DNA from: Methylocystis sp. B8
GTDB lineage: Bacteria > Pseudomonadota > Alphaproteobacteria > Rhizobiales > Beijerinckiaceae
Direction: 5' to 3'
DNA length: 64,000 nucleotides
NCBI RefSeq assembly: GCF_005771425.1
Contig: NZ_VBTZ01000005.1
Location: 162,316 to 226,315 of the forward strand
The notes below the pieces were generated by a model that did no database searches, was not told where the DNA came from, and saw only the letters and a program-made list of their open reading frames with translations. Positions 1 through 8,565 of the stretch are shown here, in pieces. A program made the translations under genes and the position numbers. The stretch's first letter is position 1. Every line of letters begins with the position of its first letter.

Positions 1-357
1 GGCACCCATGTCATGCCGAATTACAATGTCATGGGGATCGCCAAGGCGGCGCTCGATTCATCAGTCCGCTATCTCGCCGCCGACTTCGGCGATCGCGGCA
101 TTCGCGTCAATGCGCTGTCGCCCGGCCCGGTGCGGACAATGGCGGGCGCCGGCATCACCGGCGCGCGCGCGATGGGCGCGTTTCAGAAAAAGCATTGTCC
201 ATTGCGCCGGATGATCACGCTTGATGAAATCGGCGGTTCCGCGCTTTATTTTCTATCGGAGCTTTCGGGGGGCGTTACAGGCGAAGTCCATCTCGTCGAC
301 GCCGGCTACAACATCATGTTGCAGCCTCGTCCCGAGGATTTGAACGGCGAGGAGTGA
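1..357 (+). CDS. fabI: Enoyl-ACP reductase FabI, 3' part only
   Basis: This is the C-terminal 118 residues of an NADH-dependent enoyl-[acyl-carrier-protein] reductase, the last reductive step of type II fatty-acid elongation in the cytoplasm. The frame is open from base 1, so the start lies outside the window. The visible piece opens just before the family's active-site signature YNVMGIAK (Tyr at visible residue 8, Lys at 15, the Tyr-x6-Lys spacing of FabI). It continues with IRVNALSPGPVRT, the GGSALYFLSELSGGVTGE segment and the VDAGYNIM C-terminal strand, all typical of FabI rather than of generic short-chain dehydrogenases. The tail carries the ribosome-binding sequence of the cytochrome gene that starts 4 bases later. 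Confidence 0.93.
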   Translation, partial: GTHVMPNYNVMGIAKAALDSSVRYLAADFGDRGIRVNALSPGPVRTMAGAGITGARAMGAFQKKHCPLRRMITLDEIGGSALYFLSELSGGVTGEVHLVDAGYNIMLQPRPEDLNGEE

Positions 358-361
358 CGAA

Positions 362-676
362 ATGAGGATAGCGCTCTCTTTAGCACTGGTCCTCGTTGCC
401 GCGCCGGCGAGCGCCGCGGGCGCCGATCCTGCGACCGGCGAACATATCGCCAAAACCGAATGCGCCACCTGTCATGCGATCGCGCGCGACGCCGAGGCGA
501 AGAGTCCCGATCCCAAGGCCCCTCGTTTCGTCGATGTCGCCAAGATGGCTTCGACGACCGAACTGTCGCTTAAAGTGTTCCTGCGCTCATCGCACAGGAA
601 CATGCCGAATTTCATTCTTTCGCGCGAAGAGATCGACTCGCTTGCGAGCTATATTTTGGAGCTTGGCGGCAAATAG
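362..676 (+). CDS. Small periplasmic class I cytochrome c
   Basis: A 104-residue exported mono-haem cytochrome. A signal peptide (hydrophobic residues 3-15, cleavage around ASAAG) is followed by one haem-binding CATCH motif (Cys34, Cys37, His38), and Met81 in NMPNF is the likely distal haem ligand. The C-terminal SREEIDSLASYILEL helix is characteristic of class I c-type domains. The start lies 4 bases after fabI with GAGGAG upstream, so the two are probably co-transcribed, although no functional link to fatty-acid synthesis is evident. It resembles the small cytochrome at 33035-33412 in size and C-terminal helix. Its redox partner is not identifiable from this window. Confidence 0.85.
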   Translation: MRIALSLALVLVAAPASAAGADPATGEHIAKTECATCHAIARDAEAKSPDPKAPRFVDVAKMASTTELSLKVFLRSSHRNMPNFILSREEIDSLASYILELGGK

Positions 677-939
677 CGCGCCGCCTCTTCCCTTTTGCCT
701 CTATGTCGAGGCGGGCGTCCCGATTGGGCTTGTCGCGAACGACAGCGGTGATGCCTAGTGCGAAATTGCTTTCGGGCGAGCGGCCTTCCTCGGCCAGTTC
801 CCTGTCGATGATCTTATCGGTCTCGGACTTGGAGAAGCGTGTGGCGATGGAGGAAGCTGCGCGCCATGCCGAAGATTGACACTCTCTATAGCGATCGGCG
901 ACCATCGATCCATCTGACGACCGGAAAGGAGGCTCCAAG
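677..939. other. Unassigned stretch between cytochrome c and VOC gene
   Basis: There is no convincing gene here. A 58-codon plus-strand frame (703-879) and a minus-strand frame (about 612-902) both stay open, but neither has a good ribosome-binding site or a recognisable motif, and the minus frame runs into the cytochrome gene. The last 20 bases hold the strong AAAGGAGG ribosome-binding sequence of the VOC gene. Confidence 0.5.
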
Positions 940-1344
940 ATGCGGATCCGGGAGATCGATCATCTCGTGCTTCGCGTCGCTGATCTCGACGCGATGCTGA
1001 AATTTTATTGCGACGTGCTTGGCTGCGCGATCGAACGGAGAAACGACGCCCTCGGCATCGTGCAGCTCAGGGCAGGGCGCTCACTGCTTGATCTCGCGCC
1101 CGTCGACGGCCAGCTCGGCCGCGCCGGCGGCGGCGCGCCGGGAAGGGAAGGACGTAATCTCGATCACTTCTGCTTCCGGGTCGACCCTTTCGACGAGAGC
1201 AAAATCCGCAGCCACCTCGCAGCACATAACGTCGAGGCCGGCGAAACCGCTTCACGCTTTGGCGCAGAGGGCCAAGGACTGTCGATCTACATCAAGGATC
1301 CCGAACAGAATGTCGTCGAACTGAAAGGGCCGCCAATCGGTTGA
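940..1344 (+). CDS. VOC (glyoxalase/bleomycin-resistance fold) family protein
   Basis: A 134-residue cytoplasmic protein of the vicinal-oxygen-chelate superfamily. It opens with the beta-strand IDHLVLRVADLDAMLKFY and contains a second half beginning LDHFCFRV, so both betaalphabetabetabeta repeats are present. Candidate metal ligands are His8, His76 and Glu127 (in NVVELKGP), the usual pattern for metal-binding VOC enzymes. The C-terminal IKDPEQNVVELKG strand is very common in the family. The start is fixed by AAAGGAGG about 8 bases upstream. VOC proteins include glyoxalase I, ring-cleaving dioxygenases and fosfomycin-resistance proteins; the substrate cannot be predicted from sequence or neighbours. 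Confidence 0.85.
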   Translation: MRIREIDHLVLRVADLDAMLKFYCDVLGCAIERRNDALGIVQLRAGRSLLDLAPVDGQLGRAGGGAPGREGRNLDHFCFRVDPFDESKIRSHLAAHNVEAGETASRFGAEGQGLSIYIKDPEQNVVELKGPPIG

Positions 1345-1676
1345 CGCCTGTTCAGCAAACAACGACAGCCCCGTTTTCGGAAGCGTTTCTCGCCGACTTA
1401 TGGATAACCTACAGAAAGCTCACATCTAGATTGCACGCTCGCGGGTCCAGATTTGAGGCTTAAACGGTGGTTGGGGCTTGACGTTGACAGCCTGGGCGCC
1501 AAGCTCATAGGCAGCGCGAACGTCTCCGTTCGACTCCAGTCATCGCCCTGACATGATTGAGGGATTGAACCGGATGAGCTTTAAGCGACGACGAAAAACG
1601 AACTTCAGGATGAAGATCGAGAGGATGATCCATTTGAACGGCCCAAGAACCGGGCGGCGGCTGGCGCGGGGAAAGC
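1345..1676. other. Intergenic region upstream of the YbhN-like gene
   Basis: About 330 bases without a supported gene. A TTGACA hexamer at 1484-1489 could be part of a promoter, but no good -10 follows at normal spacing. A 46-codon frame at 1552-1692 is rich in Arg and Lys, overlaps the next gene and looks like chance. Confidence 0.5.
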
Positions 1677-2744
1677 GTGACGCGACAGGATAACGATCTG
1701 GTGCAAGCCTCCACGCCGGGCCTGCCTGTCGTAAGGCCACGAGAAAACTTTTTTGACTCGCTGCGGAAACGGCTGCCCAAAGGGGCTCTGAGCGCGCTGG
1801 GCCTTGGGGCGAGTCTCGCCGTCTTTGCGCTCGCCGCATATGTTCTCGGAAAAACGCTATCGGGCCTCAGCTACAGCGATCTGCTGAACGCCTTTCGTGC
1901 GACAAGCGCGACACAGATTCTCGCGGCGCTAGCGCTTTCCGCGCTCTCTTATCTCTTCCTGACGGGCTATGACGTCGTCGCTCTGCATCATATGCGAACG
2001 CATGCGCCTTATAGAGTGGCCGCGCTGGCGTCCTTCGCGAGCTACGCCATTTCATTCAACCTTGGATTTCCTGTCATCACCAGCGCGGCGGTCCGCTATT
2101 GGATATATTCGCGCGTTGCGCTGAGCGCGCTTCAGGTCGCCAACATCACCGTCTTCGCCGGCGTCACCTTCTGGCTCGGCATGACGCTGATGATAGGCAT
2201 AGGCTTCGTTTATGGCGCGGATGCGCTTGCCGCGCTCGACGGGGCGCCAGCCATTCTTCACATTATTCCCGGCGTGCTCGTGCTCGGCGGCGTTCTCTTC
2301 TATTTTGGCTGGGTAACGCTAGAGCGCCGCAGCATTAAGCTTCGCGGCCACACTCTTGACCTGCCTGGCTTCGTCCCGACTGTGGCGCAGTTCGCGCTCG
2401 GCGTCGCCGACCTGTGCTGCGCCTCCGGCGCGCTCTATGTGCTGCTTCCCGCGGACGTCCCGCTGGACTTTGTTCCCTTCGTCGCGGTTTATATTGTCGC
2501 CTGCATTCTCGGCGTGATCAGCCATGCGCCGGGCGGCATCGGCGTCTTTGAAGCGACCATGCTGCACGCCATTCCGGCGGCTTCGCACGAAAGCGTTCTG
2601 GCGTCGCTGCTTCTGTTTCGGATGATCTACTATTTTATACCGTTCATCGTCGCGCTTGCGCTTCTTGGCGCTGACGAAGGCGCGCGCCGCTGGGCGACTT
2701 TGCGTGAGGCTATCGCGCGTATTGTGGAGGAGCGCTCGAATTGA
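1677..2744 (+). CDS. YbhN/MprF-flippase-type integral membrane protein (UPF0104)
   Basis: A 355-residue inner-membrane protein with about eight hydrophobic helices from residue 40 to 335. The motif SHAPGGIGVFEA near residue 282 is the signature of the lysylphosphatidylglycerol-synthase transmembrane (flippase) domain family. There is no C-terminal aminoacyl-transferase domain, so it is the stand-alone membrane version, not a full MprF. The GTG start has GGGGAAA upstream. Its stop overlaps the likely TTG start of phoR by 4 bases, so the two are translationally coupled, which suggests a role in phosphate or envelope-lipid physiology (inference). Members are thought to flip or sense lipids; the substrate is unknown here. 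Confidence 0.8.
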   Translation: MTRQDNDLVQASTPGLPVVRPRENFFDSLRKRLPKGALSALGLGASLAVFALAAYVLGKTLSGLSYSDLLNAFRATSATQILAALALSALSYLFLTGYDVVALHHMRTHAPYRVAALASFASYAISFNLGFPVITSAAVRYWIYSRVALSALQVANITVFAGVTFWLGMTLMIGIGFVYGADALAALDGAPAILHIIPGVLVLGGVLFYFGWVTLERRSIKLRGHTLDLPGFVPTVAQFALGVADLCCASGALYVLLPADVPLDFVPFVAVYIVACILGVISHAPGGIGVFEATMLHAIPAASHESVLASLLLFRMIYYFIPFIVALALLGADEGARRWATLREAIARIVEERSN

Positions 2745-3838
2745 ATGGCGCCGGGCCAGTCGTCATGACTCTGTCGGTTGAGCAACGCAAGTGGCGCAAT
2801 CAAGCGATGGATCTGCTGTCGCCTGTGATCAATGCGCTCCCCGAGCCAATTTTCGTCATCGACTCGGAAACGCACGTCGTCGCCGTTAACGCCGCCGCGC
2901 AATCTCTCTCGCCCGCCATTCGCCTGAACGAACCGCTTTCCCGCAGTCTTCGCTCGCCCGATATGCTCGACGCCGTCGCCCGCGTGCTCGCCGGCGGCGA
3001 GACCGAGAAAACCGTCTGGGTCGAGCGCCTACCGGTGGAATGCTGGTTCGAAGCCCATATCGCCCCGATGCAGATCGAGGGGTTCGAGCCGGCCGCAATG
3101 GTGAGCCTGCGGGATCTCACCGAGTCTCGGCGCGTCGAGCGCATGCGCGTCGACTTCGTCGCCAACGCCAGCCATGAATTGCGCACGCCGCTCGCGTCCC
3201 TTCTCGGCTTCGTCGAGACGTTGCAAGGACCGGCGCGCGAGGACGCCGAAACGCGCGATAAATTCCTCGCCATCATGCGCGAGCAGGCGCAGCGGATGGC
3301 GCGCCTCGTCGACGATCTTCTGTCGCTCTCGCGCATCGAGCAGCATATGCATCTGCGGCCGGCGACGCCCGTCGACCTCACTCTCCTGGTCGCGCATATC
3401 GTCGACACGCTGTCGCAGATGGCCGAGGACGGGGGCGTCGCCATCAACCTCGATCTCCAGCCGAACGTCGTTGCGCCGGGCGATCGGGACGAGCTTGCGC
3501 GCGTCATAGAGAATCTCGTCGAGAACGCGTTGAAATATGGGTGCGCCGAGCATGGCGCCTGCAAGCCGATCGACATTTCGCTCGCCCGCAAGGGCGCGCT
3601 CGCCGTTCTGTCGGTGCGCGACTATGGTCCCGGCGTCGCGCCGGAGCATATTCCGCGGCTCACAGAACGCTTCTATCGCGTCGATGCGGGCAAGAGCCGC
3701 GCCAAAGGGGGCACCGGGCTCGGCCTCGCCATTGTCAAACATATCGTGCTGCGCCATCGCGGCCGGCTGGTGATCGAATCCGCGCTCGGCGAAGGCACGC
3801 TGTTTCGCGTCATCCTTCCGGGAACCGAGGTTGGTTAA
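2741..3838 (+). CDS. phoR: Phosphate-regulon sensor histidine kinase PhoR, soluble form
   Basis: A sensor kinase partner of PhoB: it autophosphorylates on His and controls the Pho regulon. Domain order is a PAS domain (about 25-130, PEPIFVIDSETHVVAVN), a dimerisation/phospho-acceptor helix with SHELRTPL (His near 146), an N box (ENLVENALKYG near 256) and a GTGLGLAIVKH G box near 324. Unlike textbook PhoR, the N-terminus has no transmembrane helix; the protein begins only some 25 residues before the PAS domain. I used TTG at 2741, which overlaps the preceding stop and has GGAGG upstream; ATG at 2765 is the alternative. It lies directly ahead of pstSCAB-phoU-phoB, which makes the assignment strong. 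Confidence 0.9.
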   Translation: MNGAGPVVMTLSVEQRKWRNQAMDLLSPVINALPEPIFVIDSETHVVAVNAAAQSLSPAIRLNEPLSRSLRSPDMLDAVARVLAGGETEKTVWVERLPVECWFEAHIAPMQIEGFEPAAMVSLRDLTESRRVERMRVDFVANASHELRTPLASLLGFVETLQGPAREDAETRDKFLAIMREQAQRMARLVDDLLSLSRIEQHMHLRPATPVDLTLLVAHIVDTLSQMAEDGGVAINLDLQPNVVAPGDRDELARVIENLVENALKYGCAEHGACKPIDISLARKGALAVLSVRDYGPGVAPEHIPRLTERFYRVDAGKSRAKGGTGLGLAIVKHIVLRHRGRLVIESALGEGTLFRVILPGTEVG

Positions 3839-3872
3839 AGCGCTAAGTTATTTAAAAATATATATTTTGATT

Positions 3873-3901
3873 ATGTCATAAAACTGTAATCTATCTGTCA
3901 C
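3873..3901 (+). promoter_or_regulatory. Tandem Pho box upstream of pstS
   Basis: Three 7-base direct repeats spaced 11 bases apart: ATGTCAT (3873), CTGTAAT (3884) and CTGTCAC (3895), separated by AAAA and CTAT. This matches the PhoB operator architecture (CTGTCAT-like repeats with 4-base AT-rich spacers). It lies 89-117 bases upstream of the pstS start in an AT-rich gap after phoR, so phosphate starvation should induce pstSCAB-phoU-phoB from here. Confidence 0.82.
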
Positions 3902-3989
3902 AAAAACCTGTTGTCGGATCGCTAGTTTCTGGCGCGCGGTGGCGCGGGGCGCACCGCGAAATCTGTTCTCGAGCAAAAGAGACCTTCAA

Positions 3990-5036
3990 ATGATCTCGAC
4001 GATCTTCAAGCGCGGCGCTGGCGCAGCGCTCGCTCTCGCCGTTTTGGCTGGCGCGGCGAGCGCGATGGACATTTCCGGCGCGGGCGCGACCTTCCCTTAC
4101 CCGATCTACGCCAAATGGGCCGAGGCCTATAAGAAAGAGACTGGCAACGGCCTTAACTACCAGTCGATCGGCTCGGGCGGCGGCATCAAGCAGATCAAGG
4201 CGCGCACGGTCACTTTCGGCGCCACGGACCAGCCGCTGAAGGCCGACGACCTCCAGTCCGCGGGCCTCATTCAGTGGCCGCAGGTGATCGGCGGCATCGT
4301 CCCGGTCGTCAATCTGGACGGCGTCACGGGCGGCGAGCTCACGCTGAACGGCGAGACGATCGCGAAGATTTTCCTTGGCGAAATCACAAAATGGGACGAC
4401 GCGGCGATCAAAAAGCTTAACCCGAAGGTCAAGCTGTCTTCGGCGCCGATCGTTGTGGTCCATCGTTCGGACGGGTCGGGCACGACCTTTAACTTCACCA
4501 ATTATCTCTCGAAGGTTTCCCCCGACTGGAAGTCGAAAGTCGGCGAGAACACTTCGGTTGAATGGCCGGTCGGCATTGGGGCCAAGGGCAATGAAGGCGT
4601 GGCGAACAATGTCGCCAACACCAAGGGCGCCATCGGCTACGTCGAATACGCCTACGCCAAGCAGAACAAGCTGACCTATACGAAGATGATCAATAAGGAC
4701 AGCAAGGTCGTGGCGCCGAGCATGGACTCCTTCCAGGCGGCGGCGGCAGGCGCCGACTGGGCCCATGCCGAAGGGTTCTATGAGATCCTGACGAACGAGC
4801 CTGGCGCGAAGGCCTGGCCGATCACGGCGGCGACCTTTATCCTTCTGCCCAAGGAGCCGAAGGACGAGGCGGCCGCGGGCGAGGCGTTGAAATTCTTTGG
4901 CTGGGCCTTTGTCCATGGCGGCAAAATGGCTGAAGAGCTCGATTACATTCCGATGCCGAAAGCGGTCGTCGAGCTCATCAAGAAGACCTGGGCGAACGTT
5001 AAAGGGACCGACGGCAAGCCGCTGTCGTCGCTTTGA
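3990..5036 (+). CDS. pstS: Periplasmic phosphate-binding protein PstS
   Basis: The high-affinity phosphate-binding subunit of the PstSCAB ABC importer, 348 residues. A signal peptide (MISTIFKRG, then a hydrophobic stretch ending in AASA) precedes the mature start [17 protein letters not shown]. Phosphate-binding family motifs include [19 protein letters not shown] and [15 protein letters not shown]. The open frame extends upstream to 3939, but the signal peptide places the true start at ATG 3990. The Pho box upstream and the hairpin just downstream fit a strongly induced, most-abundant first product of the operon. Confidence 0.96.
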   Translation: MISTIFKRGAGAALALAVLAGAASAMDISGAGATFPYPIYAKWAEAYKKETGNGLNYQSIGSGGGIKQIKARTVTFGATDQPLKADDLQSAGLIQWPQVIGGIVPVVNLDGVTGGELTLNGETIAKIFLGEITKWDDAAIKKLNPKVKLSSAPIVVVHRSDGSGTTFNFTNYLSKVSPDWKSKVGENTSVEWPVGIGAKGNEGVANNVANTKGAIGYVEYAYAKQNKLTYTKMINKDSKVVAPSMDSFQAAAAGADWAHAEGFYEILTNEPGAKAWPITAATFILLPKEPKDEAAAGEALKFFGWAFVHGGKMAEELDYIPMPKAVVELIKKTWANVKGTDGKPLSSL

Positions 5037-5063
5037 CGCGGTTGACCGACGACTTGGTGAAAT

Positions 5064-5090
5064 CCGACGGCCGTTTTGCGCGGCCGTCGG
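5064..5090 (+). other. GC-rich hairpin between pstS and pstC
   Basis: A perfect 10-bp inverted repeat (CCGACGGCCG, loop TTTTGCG, CGGCCGTCGG) lies 28 bases after the pstS stop. No U-tract follows, so it is more likely an mRNA-stabilising or partial-attenuation structure that keeps pstS expression above pstCAB than a full terminator. That role is inferred from position. Confidence 0.7.
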
Positions 5091-5200
5091 TTGCGATTGG
5101 CGCCTTTGGCCGAACGAAAGCGCCGGGAGTTGAGCGGATGTTCTCGATCGAGCCGAGTCGGCGAAATGCGAATGGAGCCGGCGGGGAGGCAGGTTCGGAA

Positions 5201-6190
5201 ATGTCGGAAGTCGTGTTGCAGCAGGCGACGGCGTCATCAGTCGCAACGGATCGAGCGCGCATCCTCGTCCGATTGGCGCTCGTCGATCGTATCTTCCGCG
5301 AGCTGACGCGTGGGGCGGCGATCGCCGTATTGGTGATTCTGGGCGGCGTCATTCTCTCCTTGGTCTATGGCTCATGGCCGGCCATGAAGGCGTTTGGCTT
5401 CGGATTCCTCGTCTCGCAGGCGTGGAATCCGGTGACTGACAATTTCGGCGCCCTGCCGGCGATCTATGGCACGATCCTGACCTCGGTCATCGCTATGCTG
5501 ATCGCCATTCCAGTCGGCCTCGGCATCGCCGTCTTCTTGACCGAACTCTGTCCGCACGTTTTTCGCCGCCCGATTGGCACCGCGATCGAGCTTCTCGCCG
5601 GAATTCCTTCCATCATCTACGGCATCTGGGGCCTCTTCGTACTCGCGCCGTTTCTCCAATCTCATGTGCAGCCTGCGCTGATCGCGGCGTTCGGCGACAT
5701 TCCACTATTCTCAACATTGTTCGCTGGTCCGCCTTACGGGATCGGAATCCTGACGGCGGGCTTCATTCTTGCGATCATGGTGCTGCCCTTCGTCGCCTCG
5801 ATCTCGCGGGACGTCTTCGAGACCGTGCCGCCGGTGTTGAAAGAGGCTGCGTCCGGAATCGGCTGCACAACCTGGGAAGTTATGCGCTACGTCGTCATGC
5901 CTTATACGCGCGTCGGCGTGATCGGCGGCGTCATGTTGGGACTCGGCAGGGCGCTGGGCGAGACGATGGCGGTCACCTTCGTGATCGGCAACGCCCATAA
6001 GATTTCCGGGTCGCTACTTGCGCCCGGCACGACGATTTCCGCGACCATCGCCAATGAATTCACTGAGGCCGTCGGCGATCTTTACACGTCAGCCCTGATC
6101 GAACTCGGCCTCATTCTCTTCGTCATCACATTCTTCGTTCTGGCGATCGCGCGTTACATGTTGATGCGCATCGAGCAAAAGGCGGCGTAA
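5201..6190 (+). CDS. pstC: Phosphate ABC transporter permease PstC
   Basis: An inner-membrane permease of the Pst importer, 329 residues, with about six transmembrane helices. A cytoplasmic N-terminus ([13 protein letters not shown]) precedes the first helix [19 protein letters not shown]. The ABC-permease EAA-type loop is seen in [22 protein letters not shown], followed by [16 protein letters not shown], a PstC hallmark. The frame is open from 5033, but the residues before 5201 are encoded by the pstS-pstC spacer and its hairpin, so ATG 5201 with GGGGAGG upstream is preferred. It pairs with PstA to form the translocation channel. Confidence 0.94.
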   Translation: MSEVVLQQATASSVATDRARILVRLALVDRIFRELTRGAAIAVLVILGGVILSLVYGSWPAMKAFGFGFLVSQAWNPVTDNFGALPAIYGTILTSVIAMLIAIPVGLGIAVFLTELCPHVFRRPIGTAIELLAGIPSIIYGIWGLFVLAPFLQSHVQPALIAAFGDIPLFSTLFAGPPYGIGILTAGFILAIMVLPFVASISRDVFETVPPVLKEAASGIGCTTWEVMRYVVMPYTRVGVIGGVMLGLGRALGETMAVTFVIGNAHKISGSLLAPGTTISATIANEFTEAVGDLYTSALIELGLILFVITFFVLAIARYMLMRIEQKAA

Positions 6191-6200
6191 GGAGACGCTC

Positions 6201-7043
6201 ATGTCGCTTTATGCATCTCGACGCAGCGCCAATTCCACAGCGACGACCCTCTGCTGGGTCGCGGCGGTGTTCGGACTGGCGTGGCTCTTCCTGATACTGA
6301 TCGCGCTTCTTTACGAGGGTCTGCGCGGCCTGTCCCCGGCAGTCTTCACCCAAATGACGCCCCCACCCGGCAGTGACGGCGGGTTGCTCAACGCGATCTT
6401 CGGCTCGCTCATCATGACGGTGATCGGCGTCGCCATCGGCACGCCGCTCGGCATGCTGGCGGGAACCTACATGGCTGAATACGGCCGATATTCAAAGCTG
6501 ACGACTGTTGTGCGCTTCATCAACGACATCCTGCTCAGCGCGCCCTCAATCGTCGTTGGCCTTTTCGTTTACACCATGCTGGTGCATCCGATGGGCCATT
6601 TCTCCGCGATTTCCGGGGCGGTCGCGCTCGCGCTGCTCGTTATCCCTGTCGTAGTGCGAACAACAGAAGACATGCTTCTGCTCGTGCCGGGATCGATGCG
6701 TGAAGCGGCTTCGGCGCTCGGCGCGCCCCGCGCGCATGTCGTCTCCAGAGTCGCCTATCGCGCCGCCAAGGCGGGCCTGATCACCGGCGTGCTGCTGGCG
6801 ATCGCCCGGGTGTCCGGCGAGACCGCGCCGCTTCTATTCACGGCGCTGAACAATCAGTTCTGGAGCACCGACCTGGCCGCCCCAATGGCGAGCCTGCCCG
6901 TCGTCATCTTCCAGTTCGCGCTCTCGCCCTACAAGGACTGGCAGCAGCTCGCCTGGACCGGCGCGCTTCTCATCACCGTCGCTGTTCTCGCTCTATCGAT
7001 CGCTGCGCGCACGTTAAGCGCCGGCCGGAGGAAATCGAAATGA
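6201..7043 (+). CDS. pstA: Phosphate ABC transporter permease PstA
   Basis: The second permease of the Pst importer, 280 residues and about six transmembrane helices. Recognisable features are the [18 protein letters not shown] region, [16 protein letters not shown], the EAA loop [22 protein letters not shown] and [19 protein letters not shown]. It starts 10 bases after pstC behind AAGGAGA, and its 3' end overlaps the pstB start by 4 bases (ATGA), so pstC-pstA-pstB are translationally coupled. Confidence 0.95.
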   Translation: MSLYASRRSANSTATTLCWVAAVFGLAWLFLILIALLYEGLRGLSPAVFTQMTPPPGSDGGLLNAIFGSLIMTVIGVAIGTPLGMLAGTYMAEYGRYSKLTTVVRFINDILLSAPSIVVGLFVYTMLVHPMGHFSAISGAVALALLVIPVVVRTTEDMLLLVPGSMREAASALGAPRAHVVSRVAYRAAKAGLITGVLLAIARVSGETAPLLFTALNNQFWSTDLAAPMASLPVVIFQFALSPYKDWQQLAWTGALLITVAVLALSIAARTLSAGRRKSK

Positions 7044-7825
7044 ACGCCGCTGTCCAAGCACCGAAAGAGCCGCCGACGAAAGTTTCGGTGAGCGGTCTCG
7101 ATTTCTATTACGGGGCGGATCGTTCACTCAAAAACATCAGCATGCCGCTTCACACAAATAAGGTTACGGCTTTCATCGGACCTTCCGGCTGCGGCAAGTC
7201 GACTTTGCTGCGCGTGTTGAACCGGATGTACGACCTCTACCCCGGACAGCGGGCGGAGGGCGAAGTGCTGCTTGACGGCGAGAATATTCTCGACCCTGCG
7301 ATCGATCTTAATGCTCTGCGCGCGCGCGTCGGCATGATCTTCCAAAAGCCGACGCCATTCCCCATGTCGATCTATGAAAATATCGCCTTCGGCATTCGGC
7401 TCTATGAGAAACTGCCGCGCGCCGATCTCGATGCGCGGGTCGAAGCGGCCCTGCGCGGCGCCGCTCTCTGGGACGAGGTGAAAGATAAGCTCCACGCCAG
7501 CGGTCTCGGCCTTTCGGGCGGACAGCAGCAGCGTCTCTGCATTGCGCGTAGCGTGGCCGTACAACCGGAAGTCATTCTGTTCGACGAACCCTGCTCGGCG
7601 CTCGATCCGATCTCGACGGCGAAAGTCGAAGAGCTCATCGACGAGCTTACGAACCGCTACACGATCGCGATCGTCACTCACAATATGCAGCAGGCGGTGC
7701 GCGTGTCCGATTACACCGCCTTCATGTATCTCGGCGAACTCATCGAATTCGGCGAGACTGACGACGTGTTCAACAAGCCGAAGGAAAAGCGAACGCTCGA
7801 CTATATCACGGGCCGTTTTGGCTAA
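7040..7825 (+). CDS. pstB: Phosphate ABC transporter ATP-binding protein PstB
   Basis: The ATPase that powers PstSCA phosphate import, 261 residues. It has the Walker [10 protein letters not shown] near residue 47, the ABC signature LSGGQQQR near 159 and Walker [14 protein letters not shown] near 178. The downstream H-loop lies in [19 protein letters not shown], a strongly PstB-like sequence, and the length is normal for the family. The ATG overlaps the end of pstA. In enteric bacteria the Pst complex also signals phosphate sufficiency to PhoR through PhoU; the adjacent genes suggest the same arrangement here. Confidence 0.96.
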   Translation: MNAAVQAPKEPPTKVSVSGLDFYYGADRSLKNISMPLHTNKVTAFIGPSGCGKSTLLRVLNRMYDLYPGQRAEGEVLLDGENILDPAIDLNALRARVGMIFQKPTPFPMSIYENIAFGIRLYEKLPRADLDARVEAALRGAALWDEVKDKLHASGLGLSGGQQQRLCIARSVAVQPEVILFDEPCSALDPISTAKVEELIDELTNRYTIAIVTHNMQQAVRVSDYTAFMYLGELIEFGETDDVFNKPKEKRTLDYITGRFG

Positions 7826-7848
7826 GCAGCGACTCAAGGACGGCGCTC

Positions 7849-8565
7849 ATGAGCGATCATATTGTTAAATCCTACGACCGCGACCTGGAGGCGCTCGGAC
7901 GCCGCATCGCCGAAATGGGCGGCGTGGCGGAAAAAATGCTGGCTGAAGCGATGGACGCCCTGTCGACTTTCGATGTCGACCTCGCCCATCGCGTCGTTTC
8001 AAGCGATCCGCGGCTCGATGCGCTTCAGCGCGAAATCGAGGAAAACGCCATCCTCACCATCGCCCGCAGACAGCCGCTGGCGGTTGACTTGCGCGAATGC
8101 ATCGCCGCGATCCGCATCTCCGGCGACATCGAGCGTGTCGGCGACCTCGCCAAGAATATCGCCAAGCGAACCCTCAAGATCGTTTCAGAGGCGCGTGTGC
8201 CGCGCGCCATTGTCGGCCTGAAATCGATGCATGAAATCGCCGCGATGCAGCTTAAGGACGCGCTCGACGCTTACGCCTTGCGCGACACCGAACGTGCGCG
8301 CGCCGTATGGCAGAACGATTCGGATCTCGATGCGCTGGAGGATTCCGTATTTCGCGATCTCCTCACCTTCATGATGGAGGACCCGCGTAACATTTCATTC
8401 TGTACGCATCTTCTGTTCTGCTCGAAAAATCTCGAGCGGATCGGCGATCACACGACCAATATCTCGGAGACTGTCGTCTATCTCGTCACCGGGGAGTCGA
8501 TGCCCACCGAGCGGCCAAAATCGCGCATCCCCGACTTCGGCGTGAAGGACGAGGCGGCGCAATGA
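7849..8565 (+). CDS. phoU: Phosphate signalling protein PhoU
   Basis: A 238-residue, all-helical cytoplasmic regulator that links PstSCAB status to PhoR and represses the Pho regulon when phosphate is plentiful. The two PhoU repeats are visible, with the metal-binding E/D-rich motifs DIERVGDLAKNIAKR in the first half and NLERIGDHTTNISETV in the second. The start is 23 bases after pstB, and the last codons overlap the phoB start by 4 bases. Confidence 0.95.
   Translation: MSDHIVKSYDRDLEALGRRIAEMGGVAEKMLAEAMDALSTFDVDLAHRVVSSDPRLDALQREIEENAILTIARRQPLAVDLRECIAAIRISGDIERVGDLAKNIAKRTLKIVSEARVPRAIVGLKSMHEIAAMQLKDALDAYALRDTERARAVWQNDSDLDALEDSVFRDLLTFMMEDPRNISFCTHLLFCSKNLERIGDHTTNISETVVYLVTGESMPTERPKSRIPDFGVKDEAAQ

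Noticed and set aside
612..902. Minus-strand frame between cytochrome c and VOC genes
   Set aside because: It overlaps the cytochrome gene end, has no good ribosome-binding site and no family resemblance. A plus-strand frame at 703-879 is equally unsupported.
1552..1692. 46-codon plus-strand frame before the UPF0104 gene
   Set aside because: It is Arg/Lys-rich, lacks a ribosome-binding site and overlaps the next gene's start.
5064..5090. Intrinsic terminator between pstS and pstC
   Set aside because: A strong hairpin exists but no U-run follows, and the downstream genes clearly belong to the same operon.
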